From Histoplasma ohiense (Eukaryota > Ascomycota > Eurotiomycetes > Onygenales > Ajellomycetaceae): a stretch of DNA of 64,000 nt. The notes under the pieces are model-generated. The model was not told where the DNA came from. It made no database searches and was given only the letters and a program-made list of their open reading frames with translations. Positions 24,240-36,989 of the stretch are shown here, one piece after another. Each line of letters begins with the position of its first letter. The stretch's first letter is position 1. Where the stretch lies: positions 558,001 through 622,000 of the forward strand of contig JAEVHH010000003.1 in the NCBI GenBank assembly GCA_017607445.1. The letters run 5' to 3'. Position numbers and translations under genes: made by a program.

Positions 24240-25072
24240 GAAATTGGATAGAGGCCATTAATATTTCGTTCCTTATTGTTAGATTATTATATCTATGCCT
24301 GCTCTCCATTTATCGAGCACCGGCTTACTGATGTCTATATGTTCTATTGTCGATGCAACGCCATATCCGGCAACGGCATTTATCCTCTACACGTATAAAT
24401 GTTCGAAGGAGTGGAATGCTCCACAGTATGAACAATGTGCAACGGTAATCGTCCCCACGACACTCACTCTCGCTCTTTATAAACCTTAAAAAGGCCTTCC
24501 CATCACCTAATTGAAGAGCTATCAACAAGGAAGAAGCCTTACAGATCCGATGTCTGTTTAGACTACTATGAATCGTCTTAATTATATTCCATGCCACTCG
24601 TTATGTTTGAAGTGATTGCTTGCTGTTAGAACGCTAGTTTCTATCATTTGTCTTGATTTGTCATATAGAAGTGAGGGACGTGCAGTTTCAGGGCAATCCA
24701 GCTCGATATGTTCGATATCATGTAAACTAGTTGGCACTCGACGGATTTTTTTGCTATCCCATTTGTGAACCCTTCGGCATCGGGGCGCTTCAACAAAAAA
24801 ATATATCCGCATGCAAAGGCAGAAATAAACTGAAGACCACCCACGTATCGCATTACCGACATTGCCCCTGACGGCAAACCTCAAACCTCGCACGTTCTGA
24901 GGAGGGAGGACTTCGCGTGGAAGACGGCTAATATATGACCCAAATGTATCCATGGTAAGGTACATCTTTCGTGTTCTGTTTCTCCACGAGTACCATGAGT
25001 CTCTTCATCAATTCCACCATCAAGGTGGTCTTCATTCACATTGCCCTGAGCCAACCCTAGGGCCAGAAGTAG

Positions 25073-25108
<36 letters not shown>

Positions 25109-25372
25109 CAGGTTTATATCCTCCTAGTGATCCATATTGCTTGCATATTCATATATGTGCTGCGCGCTAGTCTGTAATAGGAAATATCGGATTCCGCTAA
25201 CCTTTTTGGCCAGCCTGATGGTCATCACGGGACTCTCTCTTGCCTCACCCATCACATCATTGTCGGTGGTCGCATTTACGCTCAACAGTTCTGGCCCTCT
25301 GCTAAGAAGCGTCAGTCTCCATTAGAGTTGCTTCGTTTCCTGTTTTCTTTTAACCTACCAGTCGCCTTTTAC
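24240..25372. other. Intergenic, with a long T run
   Basis: 1.1 kb between BFR2 and the SPF30-like gene, both plus strand. It holds an uninterrupted run of 34 T at 25075-25108 and otherwise unremarkable AT-rich DNA. No protein with family resemblance was found on either strand. Confidence 0.55.
25075..25108. repeat. Poly-T run (34)
   Basis: Uninterrupted 34-nt T homopolymer about 265 nt upstream of the SPF30-like start. One of several such runs in the window. Confidence 0.95.
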
Positions 25373-26517
25373 ATGGGTGACGTCCAAAAAATGAACACAG
25401 AGCTCGCCGCCCTCGAGGCTGAAGTGAAGGAATTCAAGGTCCAGGTATGTTTCTCGTAGTATCCTTCCCTTCTTCGAATTCCCAAGGTTCCTCCGCGCTT
25501 ACGAATCCAGACACATGCTTTACGTGGTACTAATATATCCTATAGCTTGAGGCAGTTCAATCGAGTTTGCAGGTAGACCCAGATAATGCCGAACTGCAGG
25601 GACTGAAGACTGAGCTTGAAGAATTCATATCCCTCACGGAACAATCCATCTCAGAGCTACGACCCTCTCCACAGAAGCCGAAATCCTCCCATCCTCCTGC
25701 AAAAGAAAAATGGTCGAAAGAGAACCACCCGGCATACCAAGCGGGTTACCGAAAACCCACCGTTGAGCCCACTCCTCCCGAAGAACCCCAGCCCTCACCT
25801 CCGGTATCTTTATCCGTAAATGATAATGTCCTAGCCCGATGGGCCTCCGGAGATAACACATTCTATCCCGCCCGCATCACATCCATAACCGGCTCATCCA
25901 CAAACCCCATCTACATTGTTTCTTTCAAGTCATACGGGACAACTGAAACCCTGCTTGCGAAAGACATTAAACCCATCATTGACACGCGAAAACGCAAGGC
26001 TGATGGACTGTCAGGCTCCGTATCCCCGCAGACGCTTCCGGCCAATTCGAGTGTAATTTCTGCTGCTGCAGATATCAACCCAGCTCTGGCTACCCAGGCG
26101 CGCAAGGAGCCAAGCAAGGCAGGCGACGGCCCTATGCGCCCGGCTAAGGTGCCTCGAAAAGTCAGAGCCAATCGGGAACTGGAGGCTGGGAAGAGCAAAT
26201 GGCAGGACTTTGCGGCCAAGAGTAAGCTCGGGAAGGCTGGGAAGAAGGAAAGCATGTTTCGGACTCCCGAAGGGATCAATGCTCGAGGTGAGAATTTTCT
26301 CTACCCCACTTTTTTTCTAAAATATATATACGCTCATTTGCTGAACTCTACACCCCATGCAACATATTTCATGGAAATTCGAATCAAATCACTGACCTCT
26401 CTTCTTTTTCTTTTTTTCCCCCTTGATGTAGTTGGTTTTACTGGCTCTGGCCAACAGATGCGTAAGGATCCAGCACGAAGCCGTCATATCTATCAACAAG
26501 CCGAAGACGATTATTGA
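25373..26517 (+). CDS. Tudor-domain splicing factor, SPF30/SMNDC1-like
   Basis: Spliceosome-associated SMN-related protein; human SPF30 is needed for tri-snRNP entry. Three exons, 25373-25444, 25546-26287 and 26432-26517, 299 aa. The N-terminus is a coiled coil (MNTELAALEAEVKEFKVQLEA, then LQVDPDNAELQGLKTELEEF), as in the family. The Tudor domain, about residues 95-150, shows NDNVLARWASGDNTFYPARI and IVSFKSYGTTETLLAKDIKPI. The C-terminal part has KSKWQDFAAK, FRTPEGINARVGFTGSG and MRKDPARSRHIYQQ, the family end. A second ATG at 25391 is an alternative start. Intron 2 (26288-26431, 144 nt) has no stop and a length divisible by three, so a retained form would stay in frame; family resemblance favours splicing. 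Confidence 0.9.
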
Positions 26518-28925
26518 TTACGCTCGGTTTTCATACAGTTGGCTCGAATGGGTTTTCTACGGGAGGGGTCTTCCTCTTACTTTCCTCGGAACCTATCTCC
26601 TTTGTTAAAATCCCTTGTCTCCTGTGCCTGTTGGGGCGAGACTTCAAATAATATAATTACGCTTATCCCTTCTCGTCTTTGATTATTTGGCATTCTCATC
26701 GCTGACTTTGCATCTTGGTATCTCGAGCAGATTCCCTAGTTTGTTACCACACCAATCCGATGGCAGGGAGCTTCACATCAAAATATTCGACTAATCTTTT
26801 TCTTGCTTCAGAAGGCGTTTGTAGAAATGGTAGTGCCTTCCCCTCCCCCCCACCTCTCGATAGATGCATTACCACCACCCCACCTTTTCCAATTTCATTG
26901 TCTTATTTCTTTTTTCCTTTTTTCTTTTACTTTTAAGGAATTTATCTGATCAAATGAAATGCACGACTTTTTCCTGTTTTAGTCGACACACTGTTTTAAA
27001 TATTGTGCTGGATTGAAAAGCGCCTAACGGAGCGTAACGCCTCCGGTTTGCTTGCATGGTGAAAGTAATATACGAGTTGTTGTTAGTTTGGGACCCACAT
27101 CAGGAGATGGTATGTATGTAGTTTTTCTGGTCAATAATAATTGAAATCGACGTAATAGGATAAGCAATGCGCGGGGAGATGAATATATCCCAGGCGGCCT
27201 CATAACGACTATGCCTTTATTTCCCTGCTGTCTCAGGTAATGCCGGCAAGGTTGGAAACTCCGATTCTCTCACACAGTCAGCATTTATACTTTTATATAA
27301 CTAGTTAACTAATCTGTTTCAATTTACAATTGAGAATCTATTTCCCTGATAGAAGATTTTCCAACTGATAATCTTTCATCATTATAGAAGAGAATAATAA
27401 GCTTGAATGAGTGATAGAAGTAATTCTTAAGGAGAAAATCAATCATCACTCTCATAAATATCTTATTGAATGAACCAAATAGTTACTACTGTCTGATCTG
27501 AGAACTTACATTTATTCTAAATAACGGAAGTATCTATATTAGGAAATAGCTACGTGGCGATGGCGGGCTCCACCTTGTTTTTTTTTTTTTTTTTTTTTTT
27601 TCTTCAAAGGTCCGATTCCAAAAGAGACCCATACTACGCCCTTGACAGATGACTTCCAGCAGCGATGAGATTGCTTAGTTAAAAAGTAAGGGTTGGTTCA
27701 ACGGTAGGTTTGTCCCCTGTTTTACGGAGACGCATTTCAAAAGTCTCATCAGCGCTATAGATCAATATATTACATACATGCATATCGCTGAACCCACTCC
27801 ACACATCTAGGGATGACAGGCCACTAGGCCTGCCGAAAGCCGAGGCATCGCCCTCCCAAAGTGATAGCGAGAGAACCGGACATCATACGGAGTGCACAGC
27901 TCCAGAAATGGCATTTCCATTTCATATCATTGTTTGACGCAGTAGATAGATGGTTGGTTAGAACAAGGCTGTTTGAAACCAAGGCTCCTCATGAATCCGG
28001 GGACCTGGTCGAGACTGCACGTCAGCTTGTCAGACAGGTACAGTGGCGGTTTTGGCCGGAGATTGGATACTGTGGCCCGAGCCGCCCGCCCGCGTCGGAG
28101 TACTAGTTAGTGGTTATACGGAAAATACGGAAAATACGGAGTGCAGCACATTGCGCTGTAGGATCATGCAGACTCAGCTATCGGCTTCCTCTTTGGTTTT
28201 TCTTTTTTGTAGATGAACGTCTTCTGCTGCTACTATTTCTTCGAGTTTGCCGCTTGCTTTGATTTTCGTTTTTTTTATAACTTTTTCGAGATACCAACAT
28301 GTCAATGTGACTCCCGACTCAATTGTCGCCGAATATCCCATCCTGATAATGCTTACTCCTTAAATGCTGCTCACAGACTCCACAACACAGCGAGAGGAAT
28401 CCATTTATGCGGCAAGGATGGCTGCTTCTGTGTTTTCGCCTCTCTAGCAGTCTACGATTCGGCACAGCTTATGAGACGCTACTGGTCAAGGCTGTGATTA
28501 ACTATTTCTACGAAATCTCTGTCAGCAATTAACCTGGAGAATGTTACAGCTTCGCCAGCCAGATGTGCCGGGCGTTGCATTCGTTTCTCGAACTTTCATA
28601 AGATCAGATTTTCAGATTAAGATTGGGTAGTGTGTCATTCGCCCAATTTGCGATCATGTTCCCGGCGGGCCAGAGAGAGGGAAATGCATCTGGGACGGCC
28701 ATGCATTTGTGAAGAACAATCCCCTGCATCTTGCAATTTCGAGGCTCTTCACAAAGTGCCTTTTATACCCCGCTGGATCCTCCATGGATAGAGTCTCGTC
28801 CTCGTTCCCTGAAGGTGTGCCTCCTCTCACCTACACCTCCACTCTTGAATCTTGAAAATCCATACGGGGCACATACCCATCAACTCCTCTTGCCTAGTAA
28901 CTAGGCGGGTTCTGCGGTGGCCAAT
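26518..28925. other. Gene-poor stretch with AT-rich island and T run
   Basis: 2.4 kb between the SPF30-like gene and the secreted-protein gene. It contains an AT-rich, CpG-free island at 27264-27524 that could be a transposon or LTR fragment, a 24-nt T run at 27578-27601, and a short direct repeat of GGAAAATAC at about 28120-28139. A TTTTATA element at 28761-28767 lies about 160 nt before the next ATG. No convincing gene was seen. Confidence 0.5.
27264..27524. repeat. AT-rich CpG-free island, possible transposon fragment
   Basis: 261 nt without CpG and visibly richer in A+T than both flanks, similar in texture to the right-end relic block. No coding frame, terminal repeat or target duplication could be established, so the assignment is tentative. 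Confidence 0.3.
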
Positions 28926-30851
28926 ATGGTGATTACCGCTCTGTGCCAATTGACCTTGCTTGGGCTGGCAAGCGCCCAGGTTGTCAAACGTCCACTCCTC
29001 AACTCCGTTGATGGGTTGTTTCCCAAGATCGATGCTATTCTACCGGCTGCGCAGAAGTACAGTTTGACGAAATGGACTACAGCTGAGGGTAAATACTTCA
29101 ACCATCTCCTTTCTTCTTCTAATCGAGCTACATCTCAGCGATTATATGCTAGTTGTAGCGTGGAGTAGCACCTTGTGGGTGGGTCGGGAGGGTGAGTGGG
29201 AACCATCTGCTGACTTCTTTCTTCCTTATTTGCAGTTGACCAAATAGTGCCACTTAACTCATTTTGGAGTGATACCCTTGAGAACAAAGACAGCGAATTC
29301 TATTGCAGAGATGACCTTACTGTCTACAATGTCACTTTCATCGATGTGAGAGAAAGCAATTATATTCCTTTGCACCTCCCTTTATAACATTTATTTCGCT
29401 AATTTTCCGAGTCTACAGTGTCCCGAGCCCTGGCTTGTAGGCCACTGCGCCAAGGCGGACACAACCAAAGAAGCCACATTTGACTTGCTTGGGCGTCTCC
29501 CGTCAAGTGCCCGTGGTGTGATATCTGATCTTCTGCTCACGGTAATGACGCCAGGCTTCAGCATGCGAGCGGCCTATGATAATTCTGTGATTTTTGCAAC
29601 AAGACCTGCACCATATGATGACTTCAAAATGATGTTGACAGCACTCCGGATCGGATCGCCTGGCATCCCTCAAGACAAGTTTGCAGAGGCTGTTGCTGCT
29701 GACAGCTGTGTAGCTGATCAACCCTCTGCAGACGCAATTGAAAAGTATGATAATTATGAAAGTGCTCTAGAGGCCGGTTTGGCAGTCGTGTCGTACTTGA
29801 AACTCGTCAAAAGTCCTCCTTTGGACGCAAGCTGCATGCAAAAACAGCTCGACTTTCTGAAGCCGTATCTGGATGCAAGATGGGATGCGCCGGGCGAATG
29901 TCCGAATAAGGTACCACCTAAAATTATCAAGTACAAGTAAGTACTCAACGTGTAAACCACTATTATGATTCCCTTGCGAAGAAATGTTGTCAGTGATGAG
30001 TTTCAATAACTAAGGAATACATTAGGCCTGTCGCGTTCCCGGATGGACTACAGGTACTCGATGTCGACCCTGTTCCGTCACCTCGTGCAACAGTGGTTCA
30101 ATGGGACAAGTCTGATGGCTACCCTGAAATTTGCTGGAATATATCTGGAATACCTAAGATGGGCGGACCCGATCCGTGGTGTAAGGCTGAGAACCTGAAT
30201 ATTTACAATGTCACCTACTCAGACTGTCCGGATCAGGACCCCTGGGCCCTCTGCCATTGCAGTGACGCCCAAATTTCGGCGGATTCCATGGTGACAAAGT
30301 TTGGTCGTCTGACTCCGGGCCTACGAAGCCATGTTCGCCATCTGATTGTGCTCAACTATGATGGTATCGGCATCAGTGACGTTGCGTCAGAATATCAAAT
30401 TATCGCTTCTGTAGGCGACGCTCCGGACAGCTCACTCATGACCGCTGCAACCACCTTTCTTGCCGACGGATTCTACAACACCGATCCCTGGATAGACGCC
30501 ATCTCACGGGATACATGCTGGCCGACGATGCCCTACTCCGTCCGATTTCCATGGTATGAAATATTTTCTGCAACAGGTGCGATATATCTTTACGATAGCA
30601 GTGGCAAGTCGATGCTCGAGCGCGGGTATGATGTATCCTGCATGTCAAATGGGTTGAGGGCGCTGGGAGCCTACCGTGGTAGCTATTTTAAACAAGGAGG
30701 CAAATGCTTCAAGCGAAAACCCAGCGACCCGATCGTTCACCCTGATACCAACAACCTTCTACCCTCAGGGCCAAATGCGGTTAGTGAGGAGATAATGAAG
30801 AAGCTATTCCGCCCCTCCTCAGTCTGGAAGGAAATAAGAAAAAATAATTAG
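28926..30851 (+). CDS. Secreted protein with two tandem related modules
   Basis: Four exons, 28926-29088, 29236-29345, 29419-29936 and 30026-30851, 538 aa. The first 18 residues (MVITALCQLTLLGLASAQ) form a clear signal peptide, so the protein enters the secretory pathway. Two paralogous modules follow. Module A has FYCRDDLTVYNVTFIDCPEP, GHCAKAD, LLGRLPSSARGVISDLLL and AADSCVAD. Module B has WCKAENLNIYNVTYSDCPDQ, LCHCSDAQIS, KFGRLTPGLRSHVRHLIVL and SRDTCWPT; cysteine spacing matches between them. From memory, a family of fungal secreted proteins has one such module with a zincin-like HExxH in the middle; here neither module has HExxH. It is therefore probably non-catalytic, but this depends on that remembered family. 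Function unknown. Confidence 0.82.
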
Positions 30852-32151
30852 GGGGTAGTTAGTTCATCAGGTGTCTTGATAGTGCCTGATTTTCAAGGCT
30901 TTTTCTTCCTTGATGGTAAAGAGTATGGCGTGATTGACTGGAAGAGAAAGGAAAGGGTCCTTGATAACTTTTAAGTTATGAGCTAGGATTTTTTCCTTTC
31001 GATGGACGATGGGGTTTCTTCAATTGAGGGGCCACTTTGTAATTACTTCGTTGAAGAGTTTTCAATGATAATGTCATATTCTTCCGCAAAAAATGCGTTG
31101 GGAATGCACCTCGCGTTGGCTGACCTAATATATTATTAGTTATTGTAATACATGTACTGTACTATCAATTAACAGCTCTAGTGAAATACTATTCCAACAC
31201 TGAAGATATGATTGATATAAGAAACTTAATGAAGTCTTCGAAAATCTTCTTTCTAATCAGAAAAGGAGATCCTCAATTTCTCAGAACAGTGACTAAATTG
31301 TGTTTTTCAGAGTTAATCCACCACTTGGCGCCCGCTTCCAGCGCTCCGAGGTGACACTATTTTCAAAAACCAGTTTATCTCAACAACGATATAGATTGAA
31401 AATATCATATCATATAGCTAATTCTAAAAAATGTTTGTTGAGCTTCATAATCCACTCAGAACGTGAGGTTCTTGATGAAATGGATAAATTCAAGCTGCAA
31501 ATAGTTCAGTCACCAAAGCAGTATACTAGCGATTGCAATATCATCTAATTCTTGCTGAGGGGGCTTCTGATATTGCTACATATGTTAGTATCTTATCAAA
31601 AAAGTTTAAGCTCGTTGATGGCTCGGCATTTGCCATGGTTGCAAATTTTGAGTTTCCATTCCCTTACCCACATACATTTTTCTAGCCGCGTCAAGACAAC
31701 ATGCAGAAAAAGTACTCCGTAGAGACAAGTGCCATTTGAGAAATGTGAAATGCCTGATCGTAGCATTCGAAAACGAGGCGCTCTTACTGGCCACATTCAC
31801 ACCCCGTACAGAGGGTTTCCCGCGCCGTCAGATCACGGGGCTGAGAATTTGCCGGACAAGGGGCTGCTTTCTCATTGGGGGCTCGTGTCTGAACGGCATC
31901 GGAGTCGGCGCAACTCTGTCCGGTCGAAGGCTGGAACCAAAGGCCTTTGACTCATTGAGTCATTCCTAAAGTTTCTTTGCGGAAGAAAGCTGACGTAGGT
32001 GGAGACCCTCAGCTGCAGAGGCGTGGCGCTAGAAAGGGTGAAAAAGTTTCCAGGGGAAAGACGCAGAAACGACGAGAAGTCCGTCCAAGGGAGTCCTGAG
32101 GGCACTGAAGGGGCAATGGCAATGGCAAAGGGGACTGATCAGAGATGCGAC

Positions 32152-32248
32152 AGCCTACAGCCTACAGCCCGAAGCCTGAAGCCAGAAGCCTGAAGCCCGA
32201 AGCCCGAAGCCTGAATCCTGAATCCTGAAGCCCTGTTTGAAGCCTGAA
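32152..32248. repeat. Heptamer minisatellite, GCCTGAA type
   Basis: About a dozen imperfect tandem copies of a 7-nt unit, with variants GCCTACA, GCCCGAA, GCCTGAA, GCCAGAA and TCCTGAA. It lies 1.4 kb upstream of the YAP1 start. Confidence 0.85.
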
Positions 32249-32369
32249 CGGACCAAGATGGTGAATTCCAAGCTCCAACACCTCAGTGACCTCGCGGAAC
32301 ATTGCACCGCGATCTGTGGGAGTCTGCTCCTTTTAAGGCGCGAACCACCGATCGGGCTCCGGAGGCCCA

Positions 32370-32407
32370 GGGAAGGGCTCAGGGAAGGGCTCAGACTCAG
32401 GCTCAGA
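32370..32407. repeat. Short tandem repeat, GGGAAGGGCTCA type
   Basis: Two adjacent GGGAAGGGCTCA units followed by related GACTCA and GGCTCA hexamers; GC rich. Confidence 0.6.
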
Positions 32408-33616
32408 GAATCCGGCGCCGGATACGACCTCCCCCACGGGCCACGGCTGGATTTATAATCATCAGGCAGCGCCTCTAAACCGGCACGAAGCAATTGCCCG
32501 ATGTCACCTAGCGGCCTCCGCTGTCGTGCCAATCGACCGCGATCGTCGACCCCTCAATGACCTCCAATTGGCCAGTGGACCTGGTCTGGGCCGCGGTGCT
32601 GCTTTTGCGGCCGGTAGTCCCTCATCCGGGCCTCAGGCCTCAGCCGCTGGGAAGTTTGCCCTGTGAGTGTGTGACGGGTGGAGCGTCCTCTCTTGCTCCT
32701 CCTCGCACATCCATCATTCGGCATCATCAATCATCATTCCTCATTCCTCATTCTTCGTTCTGTCCGTCTCCCACACCATCGAAACATACCCTCGTTGTTT
32801 CTCCCCTAACCGCCCCGTCACTGCCCTTAGTAGCAACATAAGCCCTGGAGCTGCTCAGGTCCATCTCAGCTCATCTGGAACAAGCCCAGGAACGTCCCTC
32901 CGTTCTCGCCAGAGACAACCCTCTGGAACCCATTTTCTCTGTTTCATCCATTCTCAGCTAGTACCTCTAGGGAGTATCTCGTCATTGGCCTGTTTCTTCT
33001 GCCTTCAAAAAATAGCCTCGGATTGGATTGATTTCAAGCCTTCGCTTGCGTCATAGCCTCAACTGCCTGAGCGGTCTTCCTCCTGGCGCCCTCGCGGAAA
33101 GCGAGGGAAAGAAGAATTCCAGCTCGTCTTCCTTCTTCCTCTCTTTCTTCACATCTCCTCGTCCTGAGAGTTCCCCTTCGCCCTCCCTTCAACAACTTCT
33201 CTGTCCAACCTCTCTGCTTGGACAAATTTCCGTACTACCCGGATTTTCCCTCTTTCGCTCCCCCCGGACTCGCCTCCCAACAGAACTTTACCAGCCTGCT
33301 TTGTTGTGCCATCTGCGCCCAGGGACTCTGATTTCAACGAACTTCCCGCGCCTCTTAACACCTACCTGCTAAACTATTGTCGAGTTAGATATTTCGCTGC
33401 TCGATTGCGTCTGACAACTGATATTTGCCCACCTTTGGCAGGTGGCCATAGCTTGATCATCTTCACTAGTTTCCCTCCAGGCCAACCTCTTATTGAAAAA
33501 TTTTTAAAACTCTCCTCTTTTACAATCCTCATTTTCTTCCAACAGCCTAATTCCAATAGTCTTTGCTGTTGAGTCGTTGAATTTCACGAGTTACTCTGTG
33601 TACGAATACGTTGGCG

Positions 33617-35878
33617 ATGTCGGATTTCGATTCCCTCTATCAACGCAGTCTGTATCTGTCGCCGGACCAACAGGACCTTCTCCTCGCAGCACTTGCCTCT
33701 GGCGATAAAACCGCCAAGATGGCCAAAGGCCAGTCTCAACCTAATCCCCCATCGGAAGCCCAATTTCCAGACTCTCGGCCCAACTCATCCTCTCCGCAAG
33801 TTAACTCTTTTGACAATACTGGGATATCCAACCGGGATATATTTGAATCCCCACCGGATGAGCCTCTTGACATTGCACAGCTAGGTTTTGAAGGGAGCCC
33901 CTTTTTGGGTTTCGACCTTGACGTGGATTTTGACCCACGTGAGGATTTGATTGGGGATCTCCCTGGGCCTTCGCCAAATGGTGACGATATCGAACAGGGG
34001 GAAAAGAGGAAAAGCATTGACGGGAATGAGGAGGCGGAGGGTGGAAAGAAACGAAGAGAGACCGATGACAAAATGGCTAAGAAGCCTGGCCGAAAGCCGT
34101 TGACGTCGGAACCAACTACCGTATGTGCTTTAATACCTTCCCCCCTATCCCTATCTACCCTCCTAACGTTCACCTTTCATCAATTCCCCGAGGGATCATC
34201 CTTTGGTAGGAAATAGTTATGTCTGTTTTGCTTAATGATATCCTCGTGGTAGAAACGTAAGGCGCAAAATCGAGCGGCTCAACGAGCTTTCCGAGAACGA
34301 AAAGAGAAACATCTCAAGGATCTCGAAACAAAGGTGGAAGAGCTGGAAAAAATTTCCCAGTCGACGAATAATGAAAATAAACTTCTTCGTGCTCAAGTTG
34401 AAAGGCTCCAAGGTGAAGTGAAGGAGTATCGCAAACGTCTGCCATGGGTAAACGGTGGAACCAGTTTGCTGCCGACGACGAGCTCTAGAATGCGTGGTTC
34501 GGAATATAGAGATAATCCCCTTCTCAATGGCAATGACTTCTCCTTCCAATTCCCCAAATTTGGCGATCTCCCTGGTTCTCACATGTTTGGCGATGGTTTA
34601 CCAAAGGCGCCATCCCATCAAGCCAAGCGTGGAAGCGCATCTTCGTCCATTCTTGGATATGATTACAGGACACCGGCAACTAGTGTAAACTCATTCAAAA
34701 GCGCAAACGTCGCATCACAACCGCAAAATTTTAACCTTGGAAATACCCCTCAATTTGTGCGAACGCCCGATAGTATGCATTCAGCAGACACGGCCAAATC
34801 ACAACGCCGAAACACGACTGGCATAGAAAACGTCAATGGGTCTTTTGACAACCACCCAAGCCGCCCGTCTAGAAATAACACGGGTTTATCCTATACTACT
34901 ACTAGATCTGGCGCCAATTCTAACAACTATGCAACGTATCAAATACAGAATTACGGCAGTTCCAATGCTTCAAATTCCGCCTCTCCCTCCGCCTCTTCAG
35001 AATCTCAGCATCTCTCATCTATAGGTACATCGCCAGAACCCAGTGTGAGCTCACCATCAATTGGGAAACTTGCGGAGTCCGGATTGAACACAATTAATGA
35101 ACAAAACGGAAATCATCCGGAGGGAGAAGGTAAGAAATCCTTCTACGAAAAGCTTGGCCGGGCCTGCGGTTGCGCTGAGAACCCAGTTCCTGCTGCCTTG
35201 TCAGATTCTAATCGTCTTCCCAAACTTCCAGATCATAACAATCATAACAACACCAATAACAGCAGTAACAACAACATCAACTTCCCAGGAGATGGCCTGT
35301 TAGGGATCGACTGGCTCGCCCAACAAAATGGCGGCCAATTTGACCCTGTCTTGTTCGGTGACTACCGCGACCCCCAAGACGCGGTTCTCTCACAAGACTT
35401 TGGAAATTTCTTCAACGACGCGCTGCCGTTTCCCGAGTTTGGAGGTTCACTGGATTCACTCAATGAGCTGAGCAACGGTAACGCCACAACCACCTTGTCA
35501 CCCACAACACCGCAGAAACATGACTTGCTCAAACAAATCGATAACGTTGTCGAGGGGAAGGATGATGAGGATGTTGTGCCAGCAGAGGACCCCTCGCAGA
35601 TGTTATCTTGCACAAAGATATGGTATGCGATTAGTATATTTTATTATTACTATTACTATTTTATCTATCATCCACGGCCATTGGTGCCCTCACGGTCCAA
35701 CTCTGTGTCTAACACCTCACAATCTAGGGACCGGCTACAATCGATGGAGAAATTCCGCAACGGCGAGATTGACGTGGATAGCTTGTGCAGTGAACTGCGG
35801 ACAAAAGCGCGCTGTTCGGAGGGCGGTGTTGTGGTTAAGCAGGATGATGTGGAGGCTATCATGTCTCGCGCGGAGTAG
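33617..35878 (+). CDS. YAP1: AP-1-like bZIP redox transcription factor Yap1
   Basis: Oxidative-stress regulator that accumulates in the nucleus when its cysteine-rich domains (CRDs) are oxidised. Three exons, 33617-34120, 34253-35622 and 35728-35878, 674 aa. The ATG at 33617 (MSDFDSLYQRSLYLSPDQQ) fits the family. The bZIP begins at the exon 1-2 junction: KRKAQNRAAQRAFRERKEKH, with the Pap1/Yap1-type basic core, then the leucine zipper (about 190-225). The n-CRD near residue 470 has YEKLGRACGCAENP. The c-CRD at the end has MLSCTKIWDRLQSMEKF, then SLCSELRTKARCSEGG, with three cysteines in the usual places around the export signal. Intron 2 (35623-35727) interrupts the c-CRD between Ile-Trp and Asp; it is stop-free and in frame, see findings. 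Confidence 0.95.
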
Positions 35879-36989
35879 GGTGCGTGTAAGGAAAGGCTAT
35901 CTTATATGAAAATAATATGCTATATATACTAGTACTTATTTATTTACCCATGGATGTATCTGAGCAGTTTTTTTTGATTCTGTTGTTGTTTTTTTGAAGG
36001 AAAGTAATCTGACACGCGGTAAAAGGGGTCATGAACTGGTTTGGAGAGGTTGGAAATAGTATATATGGAATCAAGGCAATATGGCAAGAAAGGGCGGGCG
36101 GGAGAAAGATAGGAACAAAGGAATACATATATTGCGATGAGACAAGAATTTCAAAACCCAAAGCAAAAATTCCTTTCTACATATTTGCATTGTCATCACC
36201 ATCGTCATCACTATTATTACCATTATTCTCCGCATTTATGTACTGCACATGCGAAACCCCCCTCCCTCTCTTTGTTTTTGTCTTGCTCTCTTTGCCTCCT
36301 GCATAGAGTAGGTATGTATGACATTGGAACTCTATGTAAGTGACGACCCGCTATGCCAACAAGGGGTTAATCCTCAACGGTGGAGTCGCCAATATTAAGA
36401 TCTCAGTAATAAACATGTTTCTTTCCTTTCAAGAGTGCATTTTCTATTATGGGAGTGCATGTTTATTTAGTCTCACCAATGCTGCACTCACTCATTTCCC
36501 CCCCTCGCATTTTGCCTTTGTTGGTCGTCCGCTTTTATAGATAGGGTCAATTTCAAGTCCCTTTCAATCAATCGTCTACATTTAGAAGTTGAGGCGTTTG
36601 TTTTGGATTACTACGATGTTATTCTAGCCAGGCACTTTCCAAGCTTATAGATAGAACTTCTAACCTGCCCTGCCTTTATGCGGTAATGCAATGCTCCACT
36701 CATGCACACTGCACATCAATGTAATTTCCCCCATATACCTACAGTCGACAGACAAAGAGGCAGATAGTAGTAGTGCCTAGTACTTCCTAGTTAAACTCCC
36801 CCCCCCATTGATCCCCATCAAGCGGATGACCTAATCATGCCACGTGATCCGAGCCTCAACCTTCCAAGGTTCGCCATATTCATATCAACTTCGGATCCCT
36901 TTTCCCCTTGGTTCTGTAACCTCATCACCAAATAACCCCCGGGTTCTCTCTCTGCTCTTCTCTCGCTGCGACTTCTCTTCTCCTCTCTT

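Larger units (their letters stand above)
30852..33616. other. Long upstream region of YAP1 with short tandem repeats
   Basis: 2.8 kb. 30900-31620 is AT rich with fragments of ORF (for example 31300-31548) but no family resemblance. 31650-32500 becomes GC richer and has two short tandem-repeat arrays (32152-32248 and 32370-32407). 32700-33616 is C/T rich on the plus strand and probably promoter plus leader of YAP1. Upstream ATGs are present in the last 1 kb, for example 33028 and 33306. Confidence 0.5.

Noticed and set aside
27685..27710. tRNA-like GGTTCAAC string
   Set aside because: Neighbouring sequence does not fold into acceptor and anticodon arms; no tRNA was found elsewhere either.
28213..28497. 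94-codon plus-strand ORF with several Cys
   Set aside because: Compositional, without signal peptide or domain; no splice sites joining it to a gene.
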